A DNA stretch of 61,781 nt from DASPRG01 sp963796125. Its GTDB lineage: Bacteria > Nitrospirota > Thermodesulfovibrionia > Thermodesulfovibrionales > SM23-35. Shown here piece by piece: positions 53,729 to 61,781 of this stretch (position 1 is the first letter of the stretch; each line of letters opens with the position of its first letter). Location: assembly GCA_963796125.1 (NCBI GenBank), contig CAWCKM010000041.1:1-61781 (forward strand), written 5' to 3'. Under the pieces are notes generated by a model. The model saw only the letters and a program-made list of their open reading frames with translations. It made no database searches and was not told the DNA's origin. Both the position numbers and the translations under genes were made by a program.

Positions 53729-53825
53729 ATATGGGGTGAAAATCGTGCACATACATAAAATCTTCCCTCTAGCCTCTTTTCCAAAGAGGATTTGGAACTT
53801 ATAAACCATTGGGACAGAGTTCGCT

Positions 53826-54944
53826 ATGAATGAGATTGAAAAAGAAATTTCCAAAGGACAGCAACCCCCCCGAAAGAATTCAGGGAGGAAGAAAATCGGG
53901 ATTATCATTCTTATCCTTCTCCTCGCGATCGGGGCGATAATCATTTTTTTCTATCTCAGATACAAAGCCACCCATATTACAACAGACAATGCCTTCATAG
54001 AGGGCGCCATCCATACAATTGCCTCAAAGGTTTCAGGAACTGTGAAAAAAATCCATGTAGAGGATAATCAGCTCTGTTAGGAAAGGAGACATCCTTGTTG
54101 AGATAGACCCTGTGGATTATGAAGTAAAGGTAAAAGAGTGCTTCTGCAACGCTGAATAAAGAACGGTCGAAACTTGTAGAAATTAATGCCAGGATTGAGG
54201 CTTCAACGCGAAAACTATCTGAGCTCAATGCAGCCATGAAAGCGGCAAAGGCAAATCTCGAACTTCAGGAGGCGAACCTGAAACTTGCAGAAATAGATTT
54301 TCATCGGGCGACGAAGCTTTATGAAAAAGAGGCGATTCCTAAAGAACGCTATGACAACATGAAAACGGGATATGAAGTTGCTGTTTCAAAAGTAAAGGCA
54401 TCAGCAGAACAGTTGAAACAGGCTGAAATGGTTGTCGAGACTCAAAAGGCACTGATAAAACAGGCCGAGGCATCAAGACCCTCCCAGGTATCAGTTATCA
54501 AAGAAAAGGAGGCAAAACTGGAAACAGCAGAGCTCAATTATGGTTACACCAAGCTTCTTGCCACCTCTGATGGTTACGTCACAAAAAAATCCGTAGAAGA
54601 TCGGGAACCAGATACAGGCAGGACAGCCACTCATGGCAATTGTTCCTCTTTACGATATATGGGTAATTGCAAATTATAAGGAAACCCAACTCGAAAAGGT
54701 AAAACCCGGGCAGAAGGTGAAGATAAAAGTGGATACGTATCCAGGAAAGACGTTCAACGGGAAGGTAGAAAGCATAATGGCAGGAACAGGAGCTGTATTT
54801 TCCCTTTTCCCTCCTGAGAATGCAACAGGAAGTTACGTAAAGGTAGTACAGAGAATACCGGTAAAGATCGTGCTTGAAGAAGGCGCAGACCCGGAACATA
54901 TTTTACGGATCGGGATGTCTGTTGTGCCGACGATTATTAGTTAA
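53826..54944 (+). CDS. HlyD/EmrA-type membrane fusion protein, frame-broken
   Basis: N-terminal transmembrane helix (IGIIILILLLAIGAIIIFFYLRY), then THITTDNAFIEGAIHTIASKVSGTVKKIHVEDNQ (biotinyl-lipoyl-like start). The frame moves near 54080 and 54140. A long coiled coil follows (LNKERSKLVEINARIE, KAAKANLELQEANLKLAEIDFHRATKLYEKEAIPKERYDN), then NYGYTKLLATSDGYVTKKSVE, another shift near 54620, and the C-terminal barrel (ANYKETQLEKVKPGQKVKIKVDTYPGKTFNGKVESIMAGTG). It is the periplasmic adaptor that would join an inner-membrane pump to the TolC homologue just upstream. Confidence 0.82.
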
Positions 54945-54981
54945 CGATAAAGATTAACTGATACAAACGCATTAAGTAAAG

Positions 54982-55119
54982 TGTCATTGCGAGGAGTGAA
55001 ACGGTTGCGAGGCGAAGCCGAAGCAAACTCAAAGATTCCTCGCTTCGCTCGGAACAGGCTCCGCAATCTCTTGTTTATAAAGTAAGATTGCCACGCTCTC
55101 GTTGGTCGCTCGCAATGAC
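54982..55119. repeat. Long palindromic repeat (GTCATTGCGAG...CTCGCAATGAC type)
   Basis: The outer ends GTCATTGCGAG and CTCGCAATGAC are perfectly inverted; inside are GCGAGGCGAAGCCGAAGC and several CGAAGCGAGG-like sub-repeats. The whole ~138 bp can fold on itself. It is intergenic, between the MFP gene and vapB. Confidence 0.8.
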
Positions 55120-55213
55120 AATGTAATAGCATTTACTACGTTTATATTAAGATTCTCTCGTAGAATATTGACATACACATATCATCCTTTTATGATATGT
55201 GTAGGAGGTTAGC

Positions 55214-55485
55214 ATGGCTAAAGTAAGATTTCAAATGTTTCTGGAAGAAAAACAAAAAGAGGCATTGGAGAAGACTTACAAAAGGATTCAAAAGCTCCTG
55301 TGGCTGAAATAATAAGAAATGCCATAGAAAAATTCCTGTCTGAGTTAAAGAAAAATGAAAGGATGATTCCGGTAAAGGATGAAGCGAGAGATAAACTTCT
55401 CTCAGTCGTGGGCATATGTAAAGGTGGACCAAAAGACCTGGCTGACAAACACGACAAATATTTGTACGGAATAACCAAGAAGTGA
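55214..55485 (+). CDS. VapB-like ribbon-helix-helix antitoxin, one frame break
   Basis: It starts MAKVRFQMFLEEKQKEALEK (a beta strand then helix), and after an indel near 55285 continues APVAEIIRNAIEKFLSELKK, together the ribbon-helix-helix N-terminus. The remaining ~45 residues (IPVKDEARDKLLSVVGICKGGPKDLADKHDKYLYG) are the toxin-binding tail seen in PIN-partner antitoxins. A good GGAGG precedes the ATG. Its stop overlaps the vapC GTG. Immediately upstream is a 138-bp palindromic repeat. Confidence 0.75.
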
Positions 55486-55908
55486 GAAAGATTTTTTTTG
55501 ACACGTGGGGCTGGGTAGCAATAGCCCATAAAGATGACACACATCATAAAGAAGTTGCCTCATTCTATAAAACCTTTCTTCGCGATAAAGGCATTCCTTT
55601 CACCACAGATATATGTCCTTGCTGAAACAATAACCCTTTTACGGGCAAGGACAGACCCTGATGGCCTCAATGTTTTTATTGATACCATTTTTGAAGAGGT
55701 TAAAGAGGGAAAGATAGTTCTTGAAAGGATAGATGAGAGGAGATGGGAAAAGGCGTGGAACCTGAGTAAAAAGTATTCTGACAAACCGTATATTTCATTT
55801 TTTGACTTTTCCTCTTTTGTAGTAATGAAGGAAAAGGGTATTTCTGACGCCCTAACTGCTGACAGTCATTTTGAAGAAATAGGGCTTGGTTTTAAGAAAT
55901 TGTTTTAG
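55482..55908 (+). CDS. PIN-domain toxin (VapC family), one frame break
   Basis: It starts RKIFFDTWGWVAIAHKDDTHHKE (the first PIN Asp in FFDT and a small-residue pattern), then after an indel at ~55605 continues IYVLAETITLLRARTDP (acidic residue in AETITLL) and ends DKPYISFFDFSSFVVMKEKGISDALTADSHFEEIGL with the C-terminal acidic triad (S-F-x-D...D-x-x-x-x-x-D). It is expected to be a tRNA- or rRNA-cleaving RNase. It directly follows vapB with a GTG overlap. Confidence 0.78.
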
Positions 55909-56025
55909 GAATAAGAAAGAGCCATCCCCTTTGTCCCTCTATCAAGCACCTGGTAAGCTTGTCCAAGCCTATGAAATGATAGGTTTATCCTTGAAAATTT
56001 TCTAATAATCCTGATACCTTACTGT

Positions 56026-59000
56026 ATGCCTGAAAAGGATGTTACGAAACACAAGCCAATAATTACAGATCTAACCTTTTTCACCAACGAACCAGACCAG
56101 ACCCTTCTTGATAGATTCAAAGTAACCATCGAACAAAACACCCGCTTCTTCGATGTGCTTGTGGGCTTTTTCAAAACGAGCGGTTTTTTTAAACTTTATG
56201 AGTCCCTTGAGAAAACGGAAAAAATTAGAATTCTTGTAGGTATCAGCCTCAATAGATATGCATATGAGTTGATACAGAAAGCTAATCCCCCTTCGCCCTC
56301 CTTTAGTAAAGGAGGGATGGGGGGATTTTTTCACCTGTCTCACAGCGAAGCGAAAGATGATTTTAAAGAAAACGTAATCTCCGAAATGGAAACCGCTCCG
56401 GACAAGCAGGAAGTCCAAGATGGCGTAGAGAAGTTCATCGAATGGATAAAATCGGACAAATTGGAGATTAGGGTATACCCGCATGCTTCCATCCATGCAA
56501 AGGTGTATATAATGACCTTTGGAGAAGGAGATAGAGACGTCGGAAGGGTTATTACTGGTTCAAGTAATTTTACAGAAGCTGGTTTAATAGATAATCTGGA
56601 GTTCAATGTTGAGCTCAAAAACAGAGCTGATTATGATTTTGCCTTAGAGAAATTCAACGAACTCTGGAGAAAGTCCGTTCCGGTTTCAGAGGATTATGTT
56701 GAAACGATTAACACAAGGACATGGCTCAATAATAGTATTACGCCGTATGAACTCTACCTGAAATTCCTGTACGAATATTTTGGAGAAAAGATAAGTAGAA
56801 CCCCGGACGAAATATCGACTACATACTTGCCGGAGAACTTTGTCGAATATCAGTATCAGAAAGAAGCAGTTGTAGATGCCAAGTCAAAGCTTGAGGAATA
56901 CGGCGGGGTATTTTTGGCAGATGTCGTTGGTTTAGGTAAGACCTATATCTCTGCACTTTTGGCACAACAACTAAATGGCAGACATCTGGTGATAGCCCCA
57001 CCTGCACTTTTGGATGAGAAAAACCCCGGCTCGTGGACGAATATATTCCGTGATTTCGGAGTTAGAGGAACCTATTTCAGGTCAATCGGAAAGCTGGATG
57101 ATATTATCAAAGAAGGCACAGACAGATATAAGAATGTTTTTATTGATGAGGCACATCGTTTCCGTACTGAGACAAATATCAGTTATGAGAAGCTTGCACA
57201 GATTTGCAGGGGTAAAAGGGTAATATTGGTTTCAGCCACACCTCTTAACAATACACCTAAAGATATCTTAAGCCAGTTGAAATTATTTCAAAAAGCTCGC
57301 AATTGCACTTTGCCTAATCCCAAAGTCCGTGACCTTGAGAAATTTTTTAATCGTCTTCAGGAGAAATTGAAAAATCTCGACAGGTTTGAAGACTATGACG
57401 AATTTATTAAGGTAACCAAAGAAAACGCTAAAGAAATAAGGGAAAATGTCTTGAAGTATTTAATGGTAAGAAGAACCAGAAATGAGATCGTAAGATATTT
57501 TGAGGATGACCTGAAAAAACAAGATTTAAAATTTCCTGACGTTGCAGACCCAAAACAGGTTTTTTACGAGTTTGACACTGAGTTGGACAAAATCTTCACA
57601 GAAACCATTAAACTTGCAACTTCGACCGCCTTCAAATATGCTCGATACACATCCCTTTTATATCTGAAAGCAGGAATTACCCAACCTGAACAGCTATCCC
57701 AGATTAATATGGGTAAGTTCATGAAAATACTCCTTGTTAAGCGTCTTGAAAGCAGTTTCTTTGCATTCAAAAACACACTTGGAAGGTTTATAAAATCCTA
57801 TGAGACATTTATCAGGGAATACGACAAAGGAAGAGTTTTTGTGAGTAAGAAGCATATAAATAAGGTATTCGAATTACTCGAAAATGACGATGAAGAAGCT
57901 ATACAACGCCTGATAGATGAAGACAAGGCGGAAGAATATAAGTCAGAAGACTTTGATGAAAGCTTCAGAAAAGATTTAGAAAATGACCTGAAAATTCTGA
58001 AACAGGTTAATGAAATGTGGACAAGAATAGATTATGACCCGAAGATTGATAAATTCCTTAACCTGCTTGAAAATGATAACATCCTCAAAGAAAACAAACT
58101 GATAGTATTTACGGAATCTAAAGAAACAGCAGACTATCTTGAAAATCATATAAGAAAACAGTTTGGGAATGTAGTGCTTGGTTTTTCTGGAAGCTCTGGG
58201 AGCTGCTATAAAAGAAAAGGTTATAGAGAATTTCGATGCCAGAGCTCGTTATCCTAAGAATGATTATAGGATTTTAATTACAACTGAAGTTCTTTCAGAA
58301 GGCGTTAACCTGCACCGTTCTAATGTTGTTATCAATTACGATATTCCGTGGAACCCTACAAGGGTAATACAGCGTGTAGGCAGAATCAACCGTGTAGATA
58401 CGAAATTCGACAAGATTTATGCGTATAATTTCTTCCCGACGATTCAGGCAGAATCTGAAATCGGATTAAAGGCTGCAGCAGAGGCAAAGATAAATGCCTT
58501 TATTGAAATGCTTGGTGCCGATGCAAAACTACTGACCGATGGTGAACCTATTCAATCGCATGAATTATTCAATCGTTTAAGCTCAAAGAAATTACTCACA
58601 GGTGAAGACGAAGAGGAAGAGAGTGAACTTAAATATTTAAAAATTATCCGGGAGGTAAGGGATAATACTCCAGATCTTTTTGAAAGAATAAAGCGTTTAC
58701 CCAAAAAAGCGAGAACCGCAAAAAAATATAATCCCCCCATCCCCCCTTTAGCAAAGGGGGGCGAGGGGGGATTTAATGGTGTTACAACCTTCTTCCGTAA
58801 AGGAAAACTGCGTAAGATTTTCAGTGCTAACAAACAAGGCGTAGAAGAGGTAGACTTTTTCAAGGCTGTAGAAATCTTAAAGGCAGAGAAAGACACTCCC
58901 AAAGAAAATTTGCCGAAAGATTTTTACGATTACTTAGATGCTAATAAAAAAGAATTTGAACTGGCAACAGCAGATGAGGTAAGGCAATTAAAACATCCCG

Positions 59001-59305
59001 GCAGCAGAAGTTATGAATCAAGGCTATTACAGACTATTAAGGCAATTAAAGACTATAAAGGCTTCACAGAAGATGATGAGGAATATCTTAATAAACTATT
59101 AAAAATAGTAGAGGAAGGGGCACTCCCAAAGCAAACAGCAAAAAAATTGGTAAATGCTTTTACAGGAACGCAAGAACCTTTAAGGATATTATCGATCCTG
59201 AGGAGCGGGATACCCCAGGAGTTTTTTAAAGAGCATATTTCAGAGACGGCTGCCGAGACCTCAGGCCCCAGAGAGGTCATCCTTTCAGAGTACTTGATAT
59301 GCTAA
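56026..59305 (+). CDS. PLD-domain SNF2-type helicase of an R-M-like defence locus, one frame break
   Basis: Residues ~1-215 hold a phospholipase D-like nuclease module with an HKD-type motif: SIHAKVYIMTF...GSSNFTEAGLIDNLEFNVE. From ~275 it is an SF2/SNF2 helicase: Walker A FLADVVGLGKTYIS, DEAH box VFIDEAHRFR, SATPLNNTP, VLKYLMVRRTRNEI and later LITTEVLSEGVNL, INYDIPWNPTRVIQRVGRINR (motifs V/VI). A frame break at ~58200 separates the two ATP-site halves. Two palindromic elements are translated inside it (56284 and 58730). It is followed by a TA pair and an adenine methyltransferase and is probably the translocating nuclease of that system. Confidence 0.82.
56284..56328. repeat. C/G-rich palindromic element read in frame inside the helicase (copy 1)
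   Basis: AATCCCCCTTCGCCCTCC-TTTAGTAAA-GGAGGGATGGGGGGATTT, 45 bp with a loop in the middle, translated as NPPSPSFSKGGMGGF between the first PLD strands. It is an insertion relative to any PLD fold. Confidence 0.85.
58730..58774. repeat. C/G-rich palindromic element read in frame inside the helicase (copy 2)
   Basis: AATCCCCCCATCCCCCC-TTTAGCAAAG-GGGGGCGAGGGGGGATTT, 45 bp, translated as NPPIPPLAKGGEGGF. The entry and exit codon phase (AAT-CCC ... GGA-TTT) is the same as in copy 1. Confidence 0.85.
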
Positions 59306-59345
59306 GATATGCATAAGAAAGGTTTCATCGAAAGGGGTGAGAGAA

Positions 59346-59621
59346 ATGACAAGGTTAGTTGTGGAAACAGACAATGACTGGACTAAAAAGAAAATAAGAA
59401 GTGCGATACATACAGAGATAGAACTTCTCAAAAAGGCAATCCAGAAAACAGAGAGCAAAGTTCAGGTTTTTGAAACAAGATATGGAAAACTCGACAGGAC
59501 TTCTCTCTACGGCAAAGCGGATGACATGGAACTCCTCGAATGGGAAGGGGAACTCGAAACCCTTGAAAGATTGAAGTTGAAACTGAAATCTCTTGAGGAC
59601 ATAACTTTTGAGTATAAGTGA
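59346..59621 (+). CDS. Coiled-coil protein, probable antitoxin partner of TumE
   Basis: About 91 residues from the ATG at 59346 (GGGG some 12 bases upstream). It starts TRLVVETDNDWTKKKIRSAIHTEIELLKKAIQKTESKVQVFE, a helix-rich, charged pattern, then YGKLDRTSLYGKADDMELLEWEGELETLERLKLKLKSLED. I see no DNA-binding motif. It overlaps the TumE-like frame by about 13 bases, the tight arrangement usual for toxin-antitoxin pairs. It lies between the helicase and the methyltransferase. The role as antitoxin is inferred from position. Confidence 0.6.
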   Translation: MTRLVVETDNDWTKKKIRSAIHTEIELLKKAIQKTESKVQVFETRYGKLDRTSLYGKADDMELLEWEGELETLERLKLKLKSLEDITFEYK

Positions 59622-60005
59622 TTATACTGCAGAATTAGAATCTGTAATTAATTCTTCCACAATAGCATCTTCCTACAATTTAAACATCGACCGCAAAACA
59701 GCAGATATTGCCTTTATCTCCGGAAAGGATTGACTTCAGGGATGGGACAACCCTTGATTTTAAAGAGTTTATAGAAGGTTCTGAAGACACCATAGATAAA
59801 TACAAGTATGCTTATAATTACCGAAAAGGGTCAGACAGTATTTTCCGGTACGATAATGCCCCTGATCCTTCTGCAAAAGGCATAAAAACATTTCCGCATC
59901 ACAAACATCTTAAGGGTGGAACTCATTATCGAATCCCGTCAAGTCAAATTGTCAGATGTTATCAGTGAGATAGAAGGGCTTTATATTGCTGATGAGGATA
60001 AATGA
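59608..60005 (+). CDS. TumE-like (DUF6516) toxin, frame-broken
   Basis: Starts at a TTG (ISDYTAELESVINSSTI). Three frame segments give one ~125-residue protein: DIAFISGK-IDFRDGTTLDFKEFIEG, then DKYKYAYNYRKGSDSIFRYDNAPDPSAKGIKTFPHHKHLKGG, then ESRQVKLSDVISEIE. The F-R-Y-D-N-A-P and F-P-H-H-K-H motifs are the signature of the TumE/DUF6516 toxin family. Breaks lie near 59727 and 59925. The stop is inside the methyltransferase start region (14-base overlap). Confidence 0.72.
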
Positions 60006-61781
60006 AACACTTATACAGAGAACCTTTGAAAATGAATTCAATGAAGTTCATTACAAAGAGCTTGTTTTAAATCTTTTCAACCACTTTGATTTCTCAAAAG
60101 AACATACCTTAAAGCACCAATTCAATGACGCTGAAAGGCAGGCACTTAATGACTTCATCTATTTTGGCACTTATGAAGATGCTGAAAAGAAATGCCTTGA
60201 TGTTCTTACTGTCGAGTTAAAGAGCAGCAGTAAAGTAGAACGTGCAAGAAGCCTTCAGAGAAACCTGATCGGGAAATACCTGAAAACCAACCTTAAGGAC
60301 TCCGCCCTTGTAGCCTTCTATTCAAAGGACAATCCTGACTGGAGGCTTTCTTTTGTCAAAATGGATTACAGGCTTGACAAGGAGGGAGTAAAGGTTGAAG
60401 TCGGCACACCACCAAAAAGGTATTCATTTTTAGTAGGCAAAACCGAGCCGAGTCATACGGCACAGAAACAGCTTTTGCCGCTGCTTGATGACAGAAAGAC
60501 TCCTACGCTCGATGAGATTGAAAAGTCATTCAGTATTGAGAAGGTTACCAAGGAGTTTTATACAGAGATTGCAAAAAAGTTTACAGAGCTTGTTGGTGGC
60601 GAGAGGAAAATTGGTTCAAAGAAGATTGTCGGAGGCGGGTCAGCTTAAATCTCCAAAGTCCATCAGATACTTTAAGAAAAGAATTTGCTGTAAGGCTTAT
60701 AGGTAGGCTCATATTTTGCTGGTTTTTGAAAAAGAAAAAATCAGAGGGTGGTATTCCTTCTAATACCAAATGTGCTTTTATCTTCAGATGCAATAAGTGC
60801 AGTACCCAGATTATTACCACAGCCTTTTAGAACCTTTATTCTTTCAGGTATTGAATACACCAATTGAGAAGCGGAATAAAAATGTGAAGCATCAGCTTCT
60901 GGAATAATGTTCCGTTTCTAAATGGTGGGCTGTTTGAACCTCATTTATATGATTATTATGAAATTTATTATGAATCTGGCCTCTCCAAATATATCAATAC
61001 TTTAAAAGTTCCTGATTCATGGTTCTTAGACCTCTTTAAGATTTTTGAAATCTATAACTTCACCATAGACGAAAGCACAAGCATTGATATTGATATTTCT
61101 GTTGACCCGGAAATGCTCGGAAGGATATTTGAAAACCTCCTTGCAGAAATAAACCCGGAAACAGGAGAGACCGCAAGAAAGTCAACAGGAAATTACTACA
61201 CGCCAAGACCTATTGTTGAATACATGGTTGATGAGAGCCTGAAACAATATCTTCCTCTCCCAAATCCCCACTTTGGCAAAGGGGGGCGTGGGGGGATTTT
61301 TGGATGAAAATAAACTCTCCAGACTCCTCTCCTATGGCGATTGGGAGATAGAACTGACAGAGACAGAAAAAGACTCAATAATAGATGCCCTCGATAGGGC
61401 AAAGATTATTGATCCAGCCTGTAGATCACAGGAGTTTTTCCCTATGGGGGATACTCCATAAGATGCTCCTGATACTCCAGAAAATTGACCCTGAATCCAA
61501 ACAATGGCTTTCCAGAAAAACTTGCACGTATTGATAATGGGATTCAGGGAAAGACTGAAAAGAAACTGAAAACCGAAAACTGGGACTACATTCATAAGCT
61601 CGGTATTATCCAGAACTCCATTTATGGGGTTGATATTAAACCAGTTGCAGTAGAGATTTCAAAACTCAGGTTCTTTTTGTCGTTAATTGTTGATGAAAAG
61701 ATAGATGATGATAAGCCAAACAGGGGTGTTGTGCCGTGCCAATCTTTAGTTCAAATTTGTAGCCGCTAATAGTCTTATCGG
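59992..61781 (+). CDS. Eco57I-type adenine DNA methyltransferase (3' end outside window), frame-broken
   Basis: The first ~215 residues (MRINETLIQRTFENEFNE, LTVELKSSSKVERARSLQRNLIGKYLK, LVAFYSKDNPDWRLSFVKMDY) match the N-terminal domain of large Eco57I-type R-M methylases. After a break at ~60645 it goes on: LRKEFAVRLIGRLIFCWFLKKKKSEGGIP, then PFLNGGLFEPHLYDYYE, MLGRIFENLLAEINPETGETARKSTGNYYTPRPIVEYMV, IIDPACRS (SAM motif I, D-P-A-C-G-S-G) and SIYGVDIKPVAVEISKLRFFLSLIVDE. Further breaks are near 60830, 61300, 61435 and 61735. The catalytic NPPY lies beyond the window. A palindromic element is inserted at 61262. Confidence 0.78.
61262..61303. repeat. C/G-rich palindromic element inside the methyltransferase
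   Basis: AAATCCCCACTTTGGCAAAGG-GGGGCGTGGGGGGATTT, short left arm. It is translated as PNPHFGKGGRGGIF; the next conserved block continues with FLDENK in the GGA-TTT phase, the same exit phase as the two helicase copies. Confidence 0.75.

Overview
This is a bacterial chromosome segment of medium GC, densely packed with housekeeping operons. The gene set fits a Gram-negative (diderm) anaerobe: LolA, TolC, MlaE/F/D, a zinc-dependent phospholipase C-like exoprotein, CcsB, and DsrE. Three points suggest Nitrospirota (Thermodesulfovibrionia-like): a predicted RNA-free RNase P of the HARP family, a pheA-hisC-aroF-tyrA-aroA-cmk-plsC-ispH-rpsA-sppA operon, and many dispersed palindromic repeats. That placement is inference, because no rRNA is present.

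Layout. 1-7.8 kb: dprA (cut by the window edge), topA, a MobB-like P-loop protein, HARP, a phospholipase C-like exoprotein, deoC, a class IV aminotransferase and a MoaE-like protein. 7.8-11 kb: an accessory patch with two small unknown genes, an eroded TPR/STAND-like gene and a truncated aldo/keto reductase. 11-16 kb: DnaJ-like protein, lipoate-protein ligase/octanoyltransferase, lolA, tsaD, yceI, PilZ. 16-26.6 kb: aromatic amino acid operon running into cmk, plsC, ispH, rpsA, sppA, then an HU/IHF gene. 26.6-32 kb: cobA-hemD fusion and a lipid-linked glycosylation set (PAP2-ArnT-like fusion, GT2, flippase-like protein). 32-40 kb: small conserved genes (DUF3467, HIT, DsrE, creatininase, cspA, khpA, FMN reductase), tRNA-Leu(GAG), a PpiD-like protein, nudix, hfq, miaA. 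40.6-44 kb: ccsB-hemA-hemC behind a short cysteine-containing wHTH-like protein. 44-47.4 kb (minus): DksA-like protein with a histone-like tail, frr, pyrH, tsf, rpsB. 48-55 kb: TrpB2, then mlaE-mlaF-mlaD-tolC-emrA. 55.2 kb to the end: a defence-type cluster of vapBC, a PLD-SNF2 helicase, a coiled-coil/TumE toxin-antitoxin pair and an Eco57I-type methyltransferase cut by the window edge.

Two features run through the whole window. First, many genes, including essential ones (tsaD, cobA-hemD, hemC, miaA), carry one-base frame breaks while neighbouring operons are clean. Uncorrected sequencing indels are the simplest cause, so such genes are annotated across the breaks. Second, the window is rich in dispersed repeats: C/G-rich palindromes of about 45 bp, three of which are read in phase through the methyltransferase/helicase genes; arrays of 7-bp-phased repeats arranged as inverted arms, with several unrelated heptamer sequences; and two longer palindromic families. 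The repeats are the least explained signal here.
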